Assembly: GCA_904377845.1 (NCBI GenBank)
Contig: CAJFGR010000010.1
Coordinates: 50,833-114,832 of the forward strand
DNA length: 64,000 nt
DNA from: an uncultured Ruminococcus sp.
GTDB taxonomy: Bacteria; Bacillota; Clostridia; Lachnospirales; Lachnospiraceae
Reading direction: 5' to 3'
Shown: positions 25,869 through 34,022 of the stretch, one piece after another
Layout: every line of letters begins with the position of its first letter
Position numbering within the stretch: position 1 is the first letter of the stretch
Notes under the pieces: model-generated
Databases searched by the model: none
Seen by the model: only the letters and a program-made list of their open reading frames with translations
Told to the model about the DNA's origin: nothing
Translations under genes and position numbers: made by a program

Positions 25869-28459
25869 AAGAAACTTATACTTTTACAGTAAATGGTGTG
25901 GAGAGAACTACAACAGAGGATAAACCTTTACTGAGGTATCTACGGGATGATCTGCATCTCCATTCGGTGAAGGACGGCTGCAGCGAGGGAGCCTGTGGAA
26001 CCTGTACCATCATTGTGGACGGCAGGGCGGTAAAGTCCTGTGTCCTGACGACAAGACGGGCTGTGGGAAAGGATATCATCACTACAGAGGGACTCAGCGA
26101 CAGGGAAAAAGAAGCATTTGTCTATGCGTTCGGTTCCAAGGGATCTGTCCAGTGCGGATTCTGTATTCCGGGCATGGTCATGGCGGGAAAGGCACTGATC
26201 GACCGTGTGCCGGATCCGACAGAGGAAGAGATCAAAGTGGCATTAAAAGGAAATGTATGCCGCTGTACCGGATACAAGAAGATCATTGAAGGAATCCAGC
26301 TCACTGCCGCGATCCTGCGGGGTGATGCACAGATTGAGACGGATCTGGAAAAAGGCGATGTCTATGGAGTGGGACAGCACGCGTTCCGTCTTGATGTAAG
26401 GGAAAAAGTGCTTGGATACGGGGAGTATCCGGACGATGTGGAGATGGAAGGAATGGTCTATGCGTCAGCGGTCCGCTCAAAGTATCCGAGAGCCCGGATT
26501 CTGGATATTCATGCGGAGAAGGCGCTGGAGCTTCCGGGAGCCCTCGCAGTTCTGACGGCAGACGATGTTCCCAACAATAAGGTGGGGCATCTGCAGCAGG
26601 ACTGGGATGTGATGATTGCAAAAGGCAGCATTACCAGATGTGTGGGTGACGCCATCTGTCTGGTAGTGGCGGAGACAAGAGAAATCCTCGAGAAAGCCAA
26701 GAAGCTCATAAAAATCGATTATGAAGAATTGAAACCTGTAACCTCGGTGGAAGAGGCAATGGCGGAGGACGCGCCGAAAGTCCACTCAAAAGGAAATCTG
26801 TGCCAGAGCCGTCATGTGACGAGAGGAGATGCGAAGAAAGCTCTGGCGGAGTCAAAATATGTGGTGACACAGACTTATAAGACGCCATTTACGGAACACG
26901 CATTTCTGGAGCCGGAGTGCGCGGTGGCATTCCCTTATAAGGGCGGCGTCAAGGTGCTCTCCACAGATCAGGGCGTCTATGATACAAGAAAAGAAATCTC
27001 GATCATGCTCGGTTGGGATCCGGACAGAGTTGTTGTAGAAAACAAACTGGTCGGCGGCGGTTTCGGCGGAAAAGAAGACGTATCCGCCCAGCATATCGCG
27101 GCGCTTGCAGCATTGAAGGTGAACCGCCCGGTGAAAGTGACATTTTCCAGACAGGAGTCAATCAACTTCCACCCGAAACGCCATGCCATGGAGGGAAAAT
27201 TTACCCTCGGGTGCGATGAAAACGGTATCTTTACGGGACTGGACTGCGAGATTTATTTTGACACAGGGGCATATGCATCCCTGTGCGGACCTGTCCTTGA
27301 GAGAGCCTGCACTCACTCCGTAGGACCGTACTGTTATCAGAATACAGATATCCGGGGATACGGATATTATACAAATAATCCGCCGGCCGGAGCGTTCCGG
27401 GGATTCGGCGTGTGCCAGAGTGAATTCGCGCTGGAATCCAATATCAACCTGCTGGCGGAAAAAGTTGGGATTTCCCCGTGGGAAATCCGCTACCGCAATG
27501 CCATCGAGCCGGGCAAGGTACTGCCAAACGGTCAGATCGCAGACTGCTCCACAGCGCTGAAAGAGACGCTTCTTGCAGTAAAAGATGCCTATGAGAGCAA
27601 TCCGGGCAGGGCAGGGATCGCGTGCGCCATGAAGAACGCCGGCGTCGGCGTCGGCCTGCCGGACAAGGGCCGCGCGAAACTGGTTGTGCATGACGGAAAA
27701 GTCGAGCTGTACAGCGCAGCGTCCGATATCGGCCAGGGCTGCGCGACAGTATTTGTACAGATGGTGGCCGAGACGACGGGACTTGGAAAAGAACAGATTA
27801 TAAATAAAGGGGCCAACTCCGAAGTGGCGCCGGACTCCGGTACGACCTCGGGTTCCAGACAGACACTCATCACCGGAGAGGCGGTCCGGATGGCTTCCGC
27901 GGATCTGAATGAAGATCTAAAGAAAGCGGACGGCGATCTGACTAAGCTGGAAGGAAAGGAATATTTTGCCGAATTCTTTGATCCGACGGATAAACTGGGA
28001 GCCGACGTGCCCAATCCGAAGAGCCATGTGGCATACGGATTTGCCACCCATGTAGTTATTCTGGACGATGACGGTCGGGTAAAAGAAGTGTACGCGGCTC
28101 ATGATTCCGGCAAGGTTGTAAATCCGATCTCCATACAGGGGCAGATCGAGGGCGGCGTGCTCATGGGACTGGGGTATGCCCTGACCGAGGATTTCCCCCT
28201 CAAGGACGGCGTGCCTCAGGTGAGATACGGAACACTCGGGCTCATGCGCTCCACCCAGATCCCGGATATCCATGCAATCTACGTGGAGAAAGAAGAGCTT
28301 CTGCCGTTCGCGTATGGCGCGAAAGGCATCGGGGAGATCGCGACCATCCCCACCGCTCCGGCGGCGCAGGGGGCATATTACGCGATGGATCATGTGCTCA
28401 GGACAAAACTTCCGATGGAGGATACGTATTACTCGAAGAAACAGAAAGCAGTGAAATGA
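25865..28459 (+). CDS. xdhD: Selenium-dependent xanthine dehydrogenase, fused [2Fe-2S] and Mo subunits
   Basis: An 864-residue enzyme. Residues about 1-160 hold both [2Fe-2S] clusters (CSEGACGTCTIIVDGRAVKSC; CGFCIPGMVM with NVCRCTGYKKI). The rest is the Mo-binding hydroxylase (VLGYGEYPDDVEMEGM, LVGGGFGGKED, PAGAFRGFGV, DIGQGCATVF, GAKGIGEIATIP). The lack of an FAD domain and neighbours yqeB/yqeC fit the Se-dependent XDH family, where a labile non-selenocysteine selenium replaces the Mo sulfido ligand. Its likely redox partner is the overlapping RnfB-like ferredoxin. Whether it oxidises xanthine or reduces urate in vivo is not visible. Confidence 0.88.
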   Translation: MKETYTFTVNGVERTTTEDKPLLRYLRDDLHLHSVKDGCSEGACGTCTIIVDGRAVKSCVLTTRRAVGKDIITTEGLSDREKEAFVYAFGSKGSVQCGFCIPGMVMAGKALIDRVPDPTEEEIKVALKGNVCRCTGYKKIIEGIQLTAAILRGDAQIETDLEKGDVYGVGQHAFRLDVREKVLGYGEYPDDVEMEGMVYASAVRSKYPRARILDIHAEKALELPGALAVLTADDVPNNKVGHLQQDWDVMIAKGSITRCVGDAICLVVAETREILEKAKKLIKIDYEELKPVTSVEEAMAEDAPKVHSKGNLCQSRHVTRGDAKKALAESKYVVTQTYKTPFTEHAFLEPECAVAFPYKGGVKVLSTDQGVYDTRKEISIMLGWDPDRVVVENKLVGGGFGGKEDVSAQHIAALAALKVNRPVKVTFSRQESINFHPKRHAMEGKFTLGCDENGIFTGLDCEIYFDTGAYASLCGPVLERACTHSVGPYCYQNTDIRGYGYYTNNPPAGAFRGFGVCQSEFALESNINLLAEKVGISPWEIRYRNAIEPGKVLPNGQIADCSTALKETLLAVKDAYESNPGRAGIACAMKNAGVGVGLPDKGRAKLVVHDGKVELYSAASDIGQGCATVFVQMVAETTGLGKEQIINKGANSEVAPDSGTTSGSRQTLITGEAVRMASADLNEDLKKADGDLTKLEGKEYFAEFFDPTDKLGADVPNPKSHVAYGFATHVVILDDDGRVKEVYAAHDSGKVVNPISIQGQIEGGVLMGLGYALTEDFPLKDGVPQVRYGTLGLMRSTQIPDIHAIYVEKEELLPFAYGAKGIGEIATIPTAPAAQGAYYAMDHVLRTKLPMEDTYYSKKQKAVK

Positions 28460-28482
28460 AATAGAAAGCGGTAAAATATGAT

Positions 28483-28526
28483 AGAAAAGGGGATTATGAT
28501 TTGAAGAAGTTATAATCCCCTTTTCT
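28483..28526. terminator. Terminator of the rightward purine operon
   Basis: AGAAAAGGGGATTAT pairs perfectly over 15 bp with ATAATCCCCTTTTCT. The T-rich arm doubles as the run-off tract. Confidence 0.85.
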
Positions 28527-28656
28527 AATGATATAACAGTTATGTGTGATAAAGGATGGGAAAACATCTTCTCAATATAAGGCGGAAAAGGTATAATGAG
28601 GAAAGGCGGATTTACCTGCTGCTTGACAAAGAAGGAAAACGGGAGGTGACGTTACC

Positions 28657-29031
28657 ATGAAACGAGAATTAGGAATCGCCAGATGCGGACTTGCCTGTTG
28701 CTTATGTACCGAAAATGCGTCTTGCAGAGGATGTGATTCAGTAGAGTGTCCGGATAAAGACTGGTGTGAAAACAGAAAATGCTCGATTTCTAAAAAGATC
28801 GGGCATTGTTATGAGTGCAAAGAAAAATGCAGAAAAGGCTTATTAGGCAAAATCAAACCATATGCTTTTACTGAGTTTGCCAGAAGGTATGGTGAAGATT
28901 ACCTTTTAGACTGCCTTGAAAGAAACGAGAATAGAGGAATAGTTTATCATCGAGAGGGCATAAATGGCGACTATGATGATTTTGATGATGTGGAAACTTT
29001 AATCGAATATATAAGAACTGGAGCACGTTGA
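28657..29031 (+). CDS. DUF3795 cysteine-rich small protein
   Basis: A 124-residue protein starting ELGIARCGLACCLCTE, with CRGC, CPDKDWC and CYECKEKC, the cysteine arrangement of DUF3795 proteins, which probably bind a metal. GGGAGGTGACGTTACC precedes the ATG. Function unknown. Lower GC than the purine operon before it. It begins a short run of small and broken genes up to 29.9 kb. Confidence 0.78.
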   Translation: MKRELGIARCGLACCLCTENASCRGCDSVECPDKDWCENRKCSISKKIGHCYECKEKCRKGLLGKIKPYAFTEFARRYGEDYLLDCLERNENRGIVYHREGINGDYDDFDDVETLIEYIRTGAR

Positions 29032-29035
29032 GAAG

Positions 29036-29218
29036 TTGGATGTGATAGGAAAAATTGTAAAAGTAACAGTCGACAGACCTATGGGAAGTTATCACCCAAA
29101 CCACAGAGATATATATTATCCGGTTAATTATGGGTATATAAAAGGTATAATGTCGCCGGACGGAGAGGTGCAGGTTGCTTTTCAGGAACAGTATTTTAGT
29201 TATGAAATCATAACTTAA
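29036..29218 (+). pseudogene. Small inorganic-pyrophosphatase-like gene with in-frame internal deletion
   Basis: The first 45 residues (IGKIVKVTVDRPMGSYHP, then YYPVNYGYIKGIMSPDGE) match the N-terminus of a compact Firmicute pyrophosphatase-like family. The last 12 (FQEQYFSYEIIT) match its C-terminus. From memory the family is about 105-115 residues, so roughly 50 central residues, including acidic metal ligands, are missing. Start could be TTG 29036 or GTG 29042; no good ribosome site. Probably inactive. Confidence 0.7.
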
Positions 29219-29243
29219 GATCCTGAGCAAAAGGAAATCTGAC

Positions 29244-29597
29244 ATGAAGAAATGGTATGATGAGGAATATGAATTTGAAATCGAAGTTACTGGTTTTCTC
29301 AGAGGAGATCATACGGAACATTACTGCAGAAATGGCGAAGAAGTCGGAGATAAATATACGTGTACTTACGGATGTCCTGTCAACAAGGAGGGATATGGTA
29401 TCTGTTCAAAAACAATGATGATGCTCTATCCTTTGATGGAAGCAGTCAGAAGCGGCGGGAATCTGGAAAATCTCGGTGGGGACGGGAAATACAGTAAAAC
29501 GATCGTATGTCCTGACGGATGCGTGATGTTTCGGTTGACGGCCAGACCGCTTGGAAATGAGAATTTTCACACGGGAGGCTTCTGGAAGGAACCATGA
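29244..29597 (+). CDS. TIGR04076 family protein
   Basis: A 117-residue cysteine-containing protein of the TIGR04076 type (KYTCTYGCPVNKEGYGICSKTMMMLYPLMEAVRSGG, CPDGCVMFRL). These small proteins are common in anaerobes, often in enzyme operons, and their role is unknown. AAGGAAAT is a weak ribosome site. Reading frame appears intact. Confidence 0.72.
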   Translation: MKKWYDEEYEFEIEVTGFLRGDHTEHYCRNGEEVGDKYTCTYGCPVNKEGYGICSKTMMMLYPLMEAVRSGGNLENLGGDGKYSKTIVCPDGCVMFRLTARPLGNENFHTGGFWKEP

Positions 29598-29810
29598 AAA
29601 CAGTCCGAACTGCTGTAAACTGAGATTGCAAGCTGAACTTGCGCATATGCAACTCTACTGTGGTGGAATGCTTCTGATGATGCCGTTATACTCTGAACAT
29701 ACTACAACATATTACAGGAACAGACGAATACTGAAAAAAGGAATACCATAACAGATGATGAACGGTGCCGCAGATATTCGTTCACAGAAAGGAGAAGGTA
29801 TCTATGGGAT

Positions 29811-29936
29811 TTGGAGAAAATGATCGCACTGTCAAAAATATTGAATGTTACTTTTGATAATCTAGTATCAGAGCATAAGATATCTGATGAAACCGGAGAG
29901 GAGACCATTCAGGGAGAACAGAGAGATACTGGATAA
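29811..29936 (+). pseudogene. Remnant of an XRE-type helix-turn-helix regulator
   Basis: The frame LEKMIALSKILNVTFDNLVS, then a hydrophilic tail to the TAA at 29934-29936, is the last helix and exit of an HTH_3 domain. The recognition helices are absent and no start with a ribosome site produces them. The stretch 29598-29810 before it shows no convincing gene. Confidence 0.55.
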
Positions 29937-29975
29937 ACAGGCATGAAAAGATCTCGGAGAAAAGGAGGGTTTTGT

Positions 29976-30896
29976 ATGAGGGTCGGAGCAGTGATTGCCG
30001 CCGCGGGAACGCCGGGCGGCTTCCGTGCATACGACAAACTGGAAAATACAGATGCGGGCGCTATGCTGAGACGAATGATCTATACATTCCGCCGTGCGGG
30101 AGTGGAAGATGTTGCCGTGGTGACGGGATACAGGGCAAAAGAGACGGAGAAGAGCCTTGCTAAGCTTGGCGCGGTATTCTTAAGGTGCGGAGATTATGAG
30201 AATGTGCAAATGCTGGATCTTGCAGTCAAAGGGTTTCGGTATCTGAAAAACTGTGAACGGATTTTTTTCTGCCCGGCAGATGTTCCCCTTTTTACGGAGA
30301 ATACGCTGGCAATGATGCTTGCTCAGGATGCTCCGGTGGTGATCCCGGTCTGCGGAGGCAGGAAAGGTCATCCGGTCCTGATCGACGCAGGACTTACAGA
30401 GAATATCGCGGAGTATAAAGGCGAGCGGGGATTGAAAGGCGCTCTTGATGCGTCCGGGGCTGAGATCTTTCTTCTTCCGGTTGAAGATGACGGAGTAATT
30501 CTGCGCGCCCGAAGCGAGGATCATTTTGAAGAACTGGCTGCGACAGAGCTGCAGGCGGATATTCATCCGAAGGTAAAGCTGCAGCTTATGCGCAATGAAC
30601 CATTCTTCGGACCGGGCATGATGGTGCTCCTGAAACAGATCGATGTTCTGGGAAATGTTCGTGACGCCTGTGAGAAAGCCGGTATGTCCTACAGTAAGGG
30701 ATGGTCGCTGATCCGGACGGCAGAAAAAGAACAGGGGTGCCCGGTGGTGGAAAGGAGCCCCGGTGGGAAGAGCGGAGGAATGGCCCGGGTGAGTTCCGCC
30801 GGACACAGGCTTATGGAACGGTATGAGCGGCTGGAACGGGAGATTACAGAATTTGCGGAAAAGAAATACAGAGAGATATTTGATATGGATAAATGA
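29976..30896 (+). CDS. MocA-like nucleotidyltransferase fused to ModE-type DNA-binding domain
   Basis: Residues about 1-195 are a MobA/MocA-like transferase (VGAVIAAAGTPGGFRAYDKL; FFCPADVPLF). Residues about 205-300 are a ModE N-terminal winged helix (FFGPGMMVLLKQIDVLGNV, MSYSKGWSLIRTAEKEQGCP, ERSPGGKSGGMARVS). ModE represses molybdate uptake genes when molybdate is bound, but its usual TOBE/MOP sensor is absent here. ATG 29976 follows AAAGGAGGG; the longer ORF start is rejected. It precedes modABC and a palindrome at their promoter (31001-31024). The transferase domain, which handles Mo cofactor, may therefore be the sensor. That is inference. Confidence 0.85.
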   Translation: MRVGAVIAAAGTPGGFRAYDKLENTDAGAMLRRMIYTFRRAGVEDVAVVTGYRAKETEKSLAKLGAVFLRCGDYENVQMLDLAVKGFRYLKNCERIFFCPADVPLFTENTLAMMLAQDAPVVIPVCGGRKGHPVLIDAGLTENIAEYKGERGLKGALDASGAEIFLLPVEDDGVILRARSEDHFEELAATELQADIHPKVKLQLMRNEPFFGPGMMVLLKQIDVLGNVRDACEKAGMSYSKGWSLIRTAEKEQGCPVVERSPGGKSGGMARVSSAGHRLMERYERLEREITEFAEKKYREIFDMDK

Positions 30897-30917
30897 TTAT
30901 TGAACAAGAGTATTCTG

Positions 30918-30991
30918 CCTGTCCGTACGGCGTCAGTGGCTGTATCTTTGTGAAAAAAGATGTCGGCTGCGCACCTGTCGGACAGGTTTTT
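30918..30991 (+). terminator. Long structured terminator or leader before modA
   Basis: CCTGTCCG (30918-30925) pairs with CGGACAGG (30979-30986), followed by TTTTT. Inside are a GCG-T-CAG/CTGCGC helix and an ATCTTT/AAAGAT hairpin, so it is more complex than a plain terminator. It ends the MocA-ModE transcript and precedes the modA promoter. Confidence 0.65.
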
Positions 30992-31000
30992 ATCTGATAG

Positions 31001-31024
31001 CGATTGTTTTTTAAAAAATAATCG
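31001..31024. promoter_or_regulatory. 24-bp palindrome over modABC promoter, candidate ModE-type operator
   Basis: CGATTGTTTTTT and AAAAAATAATCG are inverted copies with one mismatched pair. The palindrome covers the -35 and most of the spacer, the position expected for a repressor. Confidence 0.65.
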
Positions 31025-31032
31025 GTTATACT
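31004..31032 (+). promoter_or_regulatory. modABC promoter
   Basis: TTGTTT (31004-31009), 17-base spacer, TATACT (31027-31032). Predicted start near 31039, about 47 bases ahead of modA. Confidence 0.55.
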
Positions 31033-31085
31033 GAATGAAAGAGCTGTGTGCAGACAGTCCAGAATCAATCAGGAGGATAATAAGT

Positions 31086-31982
31086 ATGAAGAAAAAGATT
31101 TTAGCAGCAATGCTTGCGGGAGCAATGGTATTATCAATGGCAGGTTGCTCCGGAAGTTCGGGCAGCAGTGACAATGCAGGAAACTCTGAGGATGCATCTT
31201 CCGAGGACAGCAGCACGGACGGGGAGGCAGAAGAGACGGAAATCCAGGTATTTATCGCAGCGAGCCTTAACACAGTAATGACGGAGCTTGCGGAAATGTA
31301 CAATGAGAAACATCCGGAGGTCAAGATTACATACAATGCGGACAGTTCAGGCACACTGCTGACACAGATCCAGGAAGGATATGAGTGTGACATTTTCTTT
31401 TCGGCAGCACAGAAGCAGATGGATGACCTTGAGGCGGACGGCCTGATGGTAGAAGGGACAAGAGCAGATGTAGTCAACAATCAGGTTGTTGTGGTATCAT
31501 TGAAAGACAGCGGAACAAAAGTGACCGGCCTGGAGAATCTGAACGAAGCGGAGAGCATTGCTCTGGCTGGAGGAAGTGTACCGGTGGGAAGATACACGAG
31601 ACAGGCGCTTATTAATCTCGGCACGCTGCCTGAGACAGATGATCCGGCTTCTATTACAACAGAAGAAATTTCCGAGGCACTTGGAGGCGTGGAGATCAGC
31701 GAGCAGGACAATGTGAGCAAGGTGCTGTCAGCAGTTGTTGAGGGATCCTGTGAAGTGGGAACGACTTATTATTCTGACACATACGGATATGAGGATGACC
31801 TTGATATCCTGCAGACTGTAAGCTATGACCTGACAGGCAACGTGATCTATCCGATCGCACGCGTGGTAAATGAGGAAGCAGACGACGTACAGACAGCAGC
31901 AGCGGAGGATTTCCTTCAGTTTATCCTTTCAGACGAAGCGAAAGCTGTATTTGAGTCCTACTATTTTGATACTAACGTATAA
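31086..31982 (+). CDS. modA: Molybdate ABC transporter substrate-binding lipoprotein
   Basis: A 298-residue lipoprotein with signal MKKKILAAMLAGAMVLSMAGC, the cysteine being the lipid site. After a Ser/Asp/Glu-rich linker comes the ModA domain: VFIAASLNTVMTELAEMYNEKHP, TYNADSSGTLLTQIQEG, CDIFFSAAQKQMD and VPVGRYTRQAL. Residues of the AASL and SSG loops bind the oxyanion. ATG 31086 follows CAGGAGGATAATAAGT; the ORF start at 31035 is rejected since it would bury the signal peptide. First gene of modABC. Confidence 0.93.
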   Translation: MKKKILAAMLAGAMVLSMAGCSGSSGSSDNAGNSEDASSEDSSTDGEAEETEIQVFIAASLNTVMTELAEMYNEKHPEVKITYNADSSGTLLTQIQEGYECDIFFSAAQKQMDDLEADGLMVEGTRADVVNNQVVVVSLKDSGTKVTGLENLNEAESIALAGGSVPVGRYTRQALINLGTLPETDDPASITTEEISEALGGVEISEQDNVSKVLSAVVEGSCEVGTTYYSDTYGYEDDLDILQTVSYDLTGNVIYPIARVVNEEADDVQTAAAEDFLQFILSDEAKAVFESYYFDTNV

Positions 31983-32077
31983 GTTTGATGCGAACGTATA
32001 AAATGGAAAGATATAGCCCGGACCGGCTTTAAAGAAATTAAAAATCCGCATAAAAGCGGCGTACAAAGGGAGAAGTT

Positions 32078-32782
32078 ATGGAAGAAATTATGCAGATATT
32101 AAAAGACCTGGACTGGAGTCCGCTTTTTATATCCCTGAAAACCGGAGTGGTGGCGACATTTATCTCATTTTTTCTCGGGATATTTGCAGCAAGAAAAGTG
32201 GTAAAGGCTACACCGGGAAAGAAAGCGGTCATTGATGGCATTCTCACCCTGCCGATGGTGCTGCCGCCAACGGTGGCAGGTTTCTTCCTGCTCCTTCTGT
32301 TCAGCAGGAGACGCCCGCTGGGAGAATTCCTGTTTGAACAGTTCGATTTTAAAGTTGTGCAGACATGGCTCGGCTGCGTGATCGCGGCAACGGTCATCGC
32401 ATTTCCGCTTATGTACAGAAATGCCCGTGCGGCCATGGAGCAGATCGATATGAATCTCGTCTATGCAGGGCGTACGCTTGGAATGTCAGACACAAAGATA
32501 TTCTGGACGGTTATCGTTCCGACAGCAGGCCCGGGTATCGCCTCGGGGACTATCCTTACCTTCGCAAGGGCGCTGGGCGAGTACGGCGCTACTTCCATGC
32601 TGGCCGGAAATATACCGGGCAAGACCGGAACCATTTCCCAGAAGATTGCCATGGTCATTCAGGATGGCGACTATCTTACCGCCGGAATCTGGGTGGCGAT
32701 CGTCATGATCATTGCATTTCTTGTGATCTTCCTGATGAATATCATATCGGGAAGCAAGATGAAACACATCGGGAGGTGGTAA
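32078..32782 (+). CDS. modB: Molybdate ABC transporter permease
   Basis: A 234-residue permease with five to six membrane segments. The EAA-type loop is visible as MEQIDMNLVYAGRTLGMSDTKIFWTVIVP, followed by ARALGEYGATSMLAGNIPGKT, typical of ModB. AAGGGAGAAGTT precedes the ATG. A 95-base gap follows modA, and modC starts four bases after its stop. It forms the channel with ModC for molybdate uptake, needed by the Mo hydroxylases of this island. Confidence 0.93.
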   Translation: MEEIMQILKDLDWSPLFISLKTGVVATFISFFLGIFAARKVVKATPGKKAVIDGILTLPMVLPPTVAGFFLLLLFSRRRPLGEFLFEQFDFKVVQTWLGCVIAATVIAFPLMYRNARAAMEQIDMNLVYAGRTLGMSDTKIFWTVIVPTAGPGIASGTILTFARALGEYGATSMLAGNIPGKTGTISQKIAMVIQDGDYLTAGIWVAIVMIIAFLVIFLMNIISGSKMKHIGRW

Positions 32783-32785
32783 GCC

Positions 32786-33850
32786 ATGGCAGTCACAGTA
32801 GAGATCAGAAGAAAACTGGATAATTTCCTTCTTGATATCAATTTCCACAGTAATGCCCGCCGGATCGGCATTCTCGGCGCTTCCGGATGCGGGAAGAGCA
32901 TGACACTGAAAAGCATCGCGGGAATCGAACTGCCCGATGAAGGACATATCGAGGTGGAAGGCAGGACATTTTTCGACAAGGAAAAGAAGATCAACCTGAA
33001 GCCTCAGATCAGAAATGTGGGATATCTCTTTCAGAATTACGCACTGTTTCCTACCATGACAGTGGAGAAGAACATTGCCGCAGGGTTAAAGGGCAGCAGG
33101 CAGCAGAGAGATGCCCGTGTCCGTGAGATGGTGGGGAAGTTCCGTCTGCAGGGACTGGAGAAGCGTCTGCCTGGACAGCTCTCAGGCGGACAGCAGCAGA
33201 GAGTGGCGCTTGCCCGCATTATGGCTTACGAACCGGAGATGATCCTTCTGGACGAGCCCTTTTCCGCTTTAGATATGTATTTAAAGGACCAGCTCCAGAG
33301 GGAGCTTGCAGAAATGCTTGCAGATTATGAGGGAACGGTGATTATGGTGTCACACAATAGAGATGAGGTTTACCGTTTCAGCGAAGAACTGCTCATTATC
33401 GATCAGGGAAAGATTGCGGCATCGGGTGAGACAAAAGCGATCTTCCGCAATCCTGTGAGCAGAGAAGCGGCGCGTCTGACCGGATGTAAGAATTTCTCGA
33501 AAGCACATAGGATCGATGGTCACACAGTGGTGGCGGAGGAGTGGGGAGTCACGCTCACTACAGAGAGGGAGATACCGGAGTATACAGAGTATGTGGGATA
33601 CCGTGCACATGACTTTATCCCGATATGGGAGCAAGATTCCGTGTGTCATGGGGACGAAGAAGAAAAGCACGGCTGGCTGCCATTTGACCTGGAAAGCAGC
33701 GCGGAACTTCCATTTGAACGGAATTATTACATAAAATCAAAAAAAACTGTCTGCTGGTTTGTACAGAGAGAACGGCTGCGCGAACTGGAGGTAAAAGGAA
33801 TGCCGGCTTATCTGGCGTTCGATGAGGAAAGGCTGCTGTTTCTCAGATGA
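32786..33850 (+). CDS. modC: Molybdate ABC transporter ATP-binding protein
   Basis: A 354-residue ATPase: Walker A GASGCGKSMTL near 30-40, Q-loop YLFQNYALFP, signature LSGGQQQRVALARI, Walker B MILLDEPFSALD and switch histidine MVSHNRDEV. The C-terminal 120 residues do not show a clear MOP/TOBE repeat by eye and may be divergent. The serine-lysine-serine form of Walker A (GKSM) is acceptable. GGGAGGTGGTAAGCC precedes the start; four bases after modB. Confidence 0.92.
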   Translation: MAVTVEIRRKLDNFLLDINFHSNARRIGILGASGCGKSMTLKSIAGIELPDEGHIEVEGRTFFDKEKKINLKPQIRNVGYLFQNYALFPTMTVEKNIAAGLKGSRQQRDARVREMVGKFRLQGLEKRLPGQLSGGQQQRVALARIMAYEPEMILLDEPFSALDMYLKDQLQRELAEMLADYEGTVIMVSHNRDEVYRFSEELLIIDQGKIAASGETKAIFRNPVSREAARLTGCKNFSKAHRIDGHTVVAEEWGVTLTTEREIPEYTEYVGYRAHDFIPIWEQDSVCHGDEEEKHGWLPFDLESSAELPFERNYYIKSKKTVCWFVQRERLRELEVKGMPAYLAFDEERLLFLR

Positions 33851-33903
33851 AAAGGCGGTTTGTTCAGGAATGAAAATTGTTGGTTAAAAATTGAAAAACA
33901 GTA

Positions 33904-33932
33904 TTTACAAGAAGCCTCTTCTGTTATATAAT
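33904..33932 (+). promoter_or_regulatory. Promoter for MATE exporter gene
   Basis: TTTACA (33904-33909), 17-base spacer, TATAAT (33927-33932). Confidence 0.65.
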
Positions 33933-33951
33933 CTGCCCTTGGATTTTACGA

Positions 33952-33995
33952 AACAGTTCAGTTATCTGATGTCAGGAGATAAGTGCTGAACTGTT
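33952..33995 (+). promoter_or_regulatory. Leader hairpin before the MATE gene, related to the dispersed repeat
   Basis: AACAGTTCAG pairs with CTGAACTGTT, with an inner TTATCT/AGATAA helix. It lies between promoter and start codon, so it is in the 5' leader. Its sequence resembles the left end of the 62195 element (GTTCA, then ATCTGA and TGTCAG). Confidence 0.55.
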
Positions 33996-34022
33996 ATTAT
34001 TGTGTAACAGAAGGGGTGTTTT

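Noticed and set aside
25865-28459. Selenocysteine (in-frame TGA) in the Se-dependent XDH
   Set aside because: The ORF has no internal TGA; the family uses a labile selenium cofactor, not selenocysteine.
29551-29751. 66-residue ORF after the TIGR04076 gene
   Set aside because: It overlaps the TIGR04076 gene in another frame and shows no family resemblance or ribosome site.
30918-30991. Molybdenum cofactor (Moco) riboswitch before modA
   Set aside because: Location is right, but I cannot match the known consensus, and the modA promoter lies downstream of the element, so it would not be in the modA leader. Kept only as a structured terminator.
32365-32823. 152-residue ORF over modB
   Set aside because: Alternative frame of modB with no ribosome site; modB itself is clearly coding.
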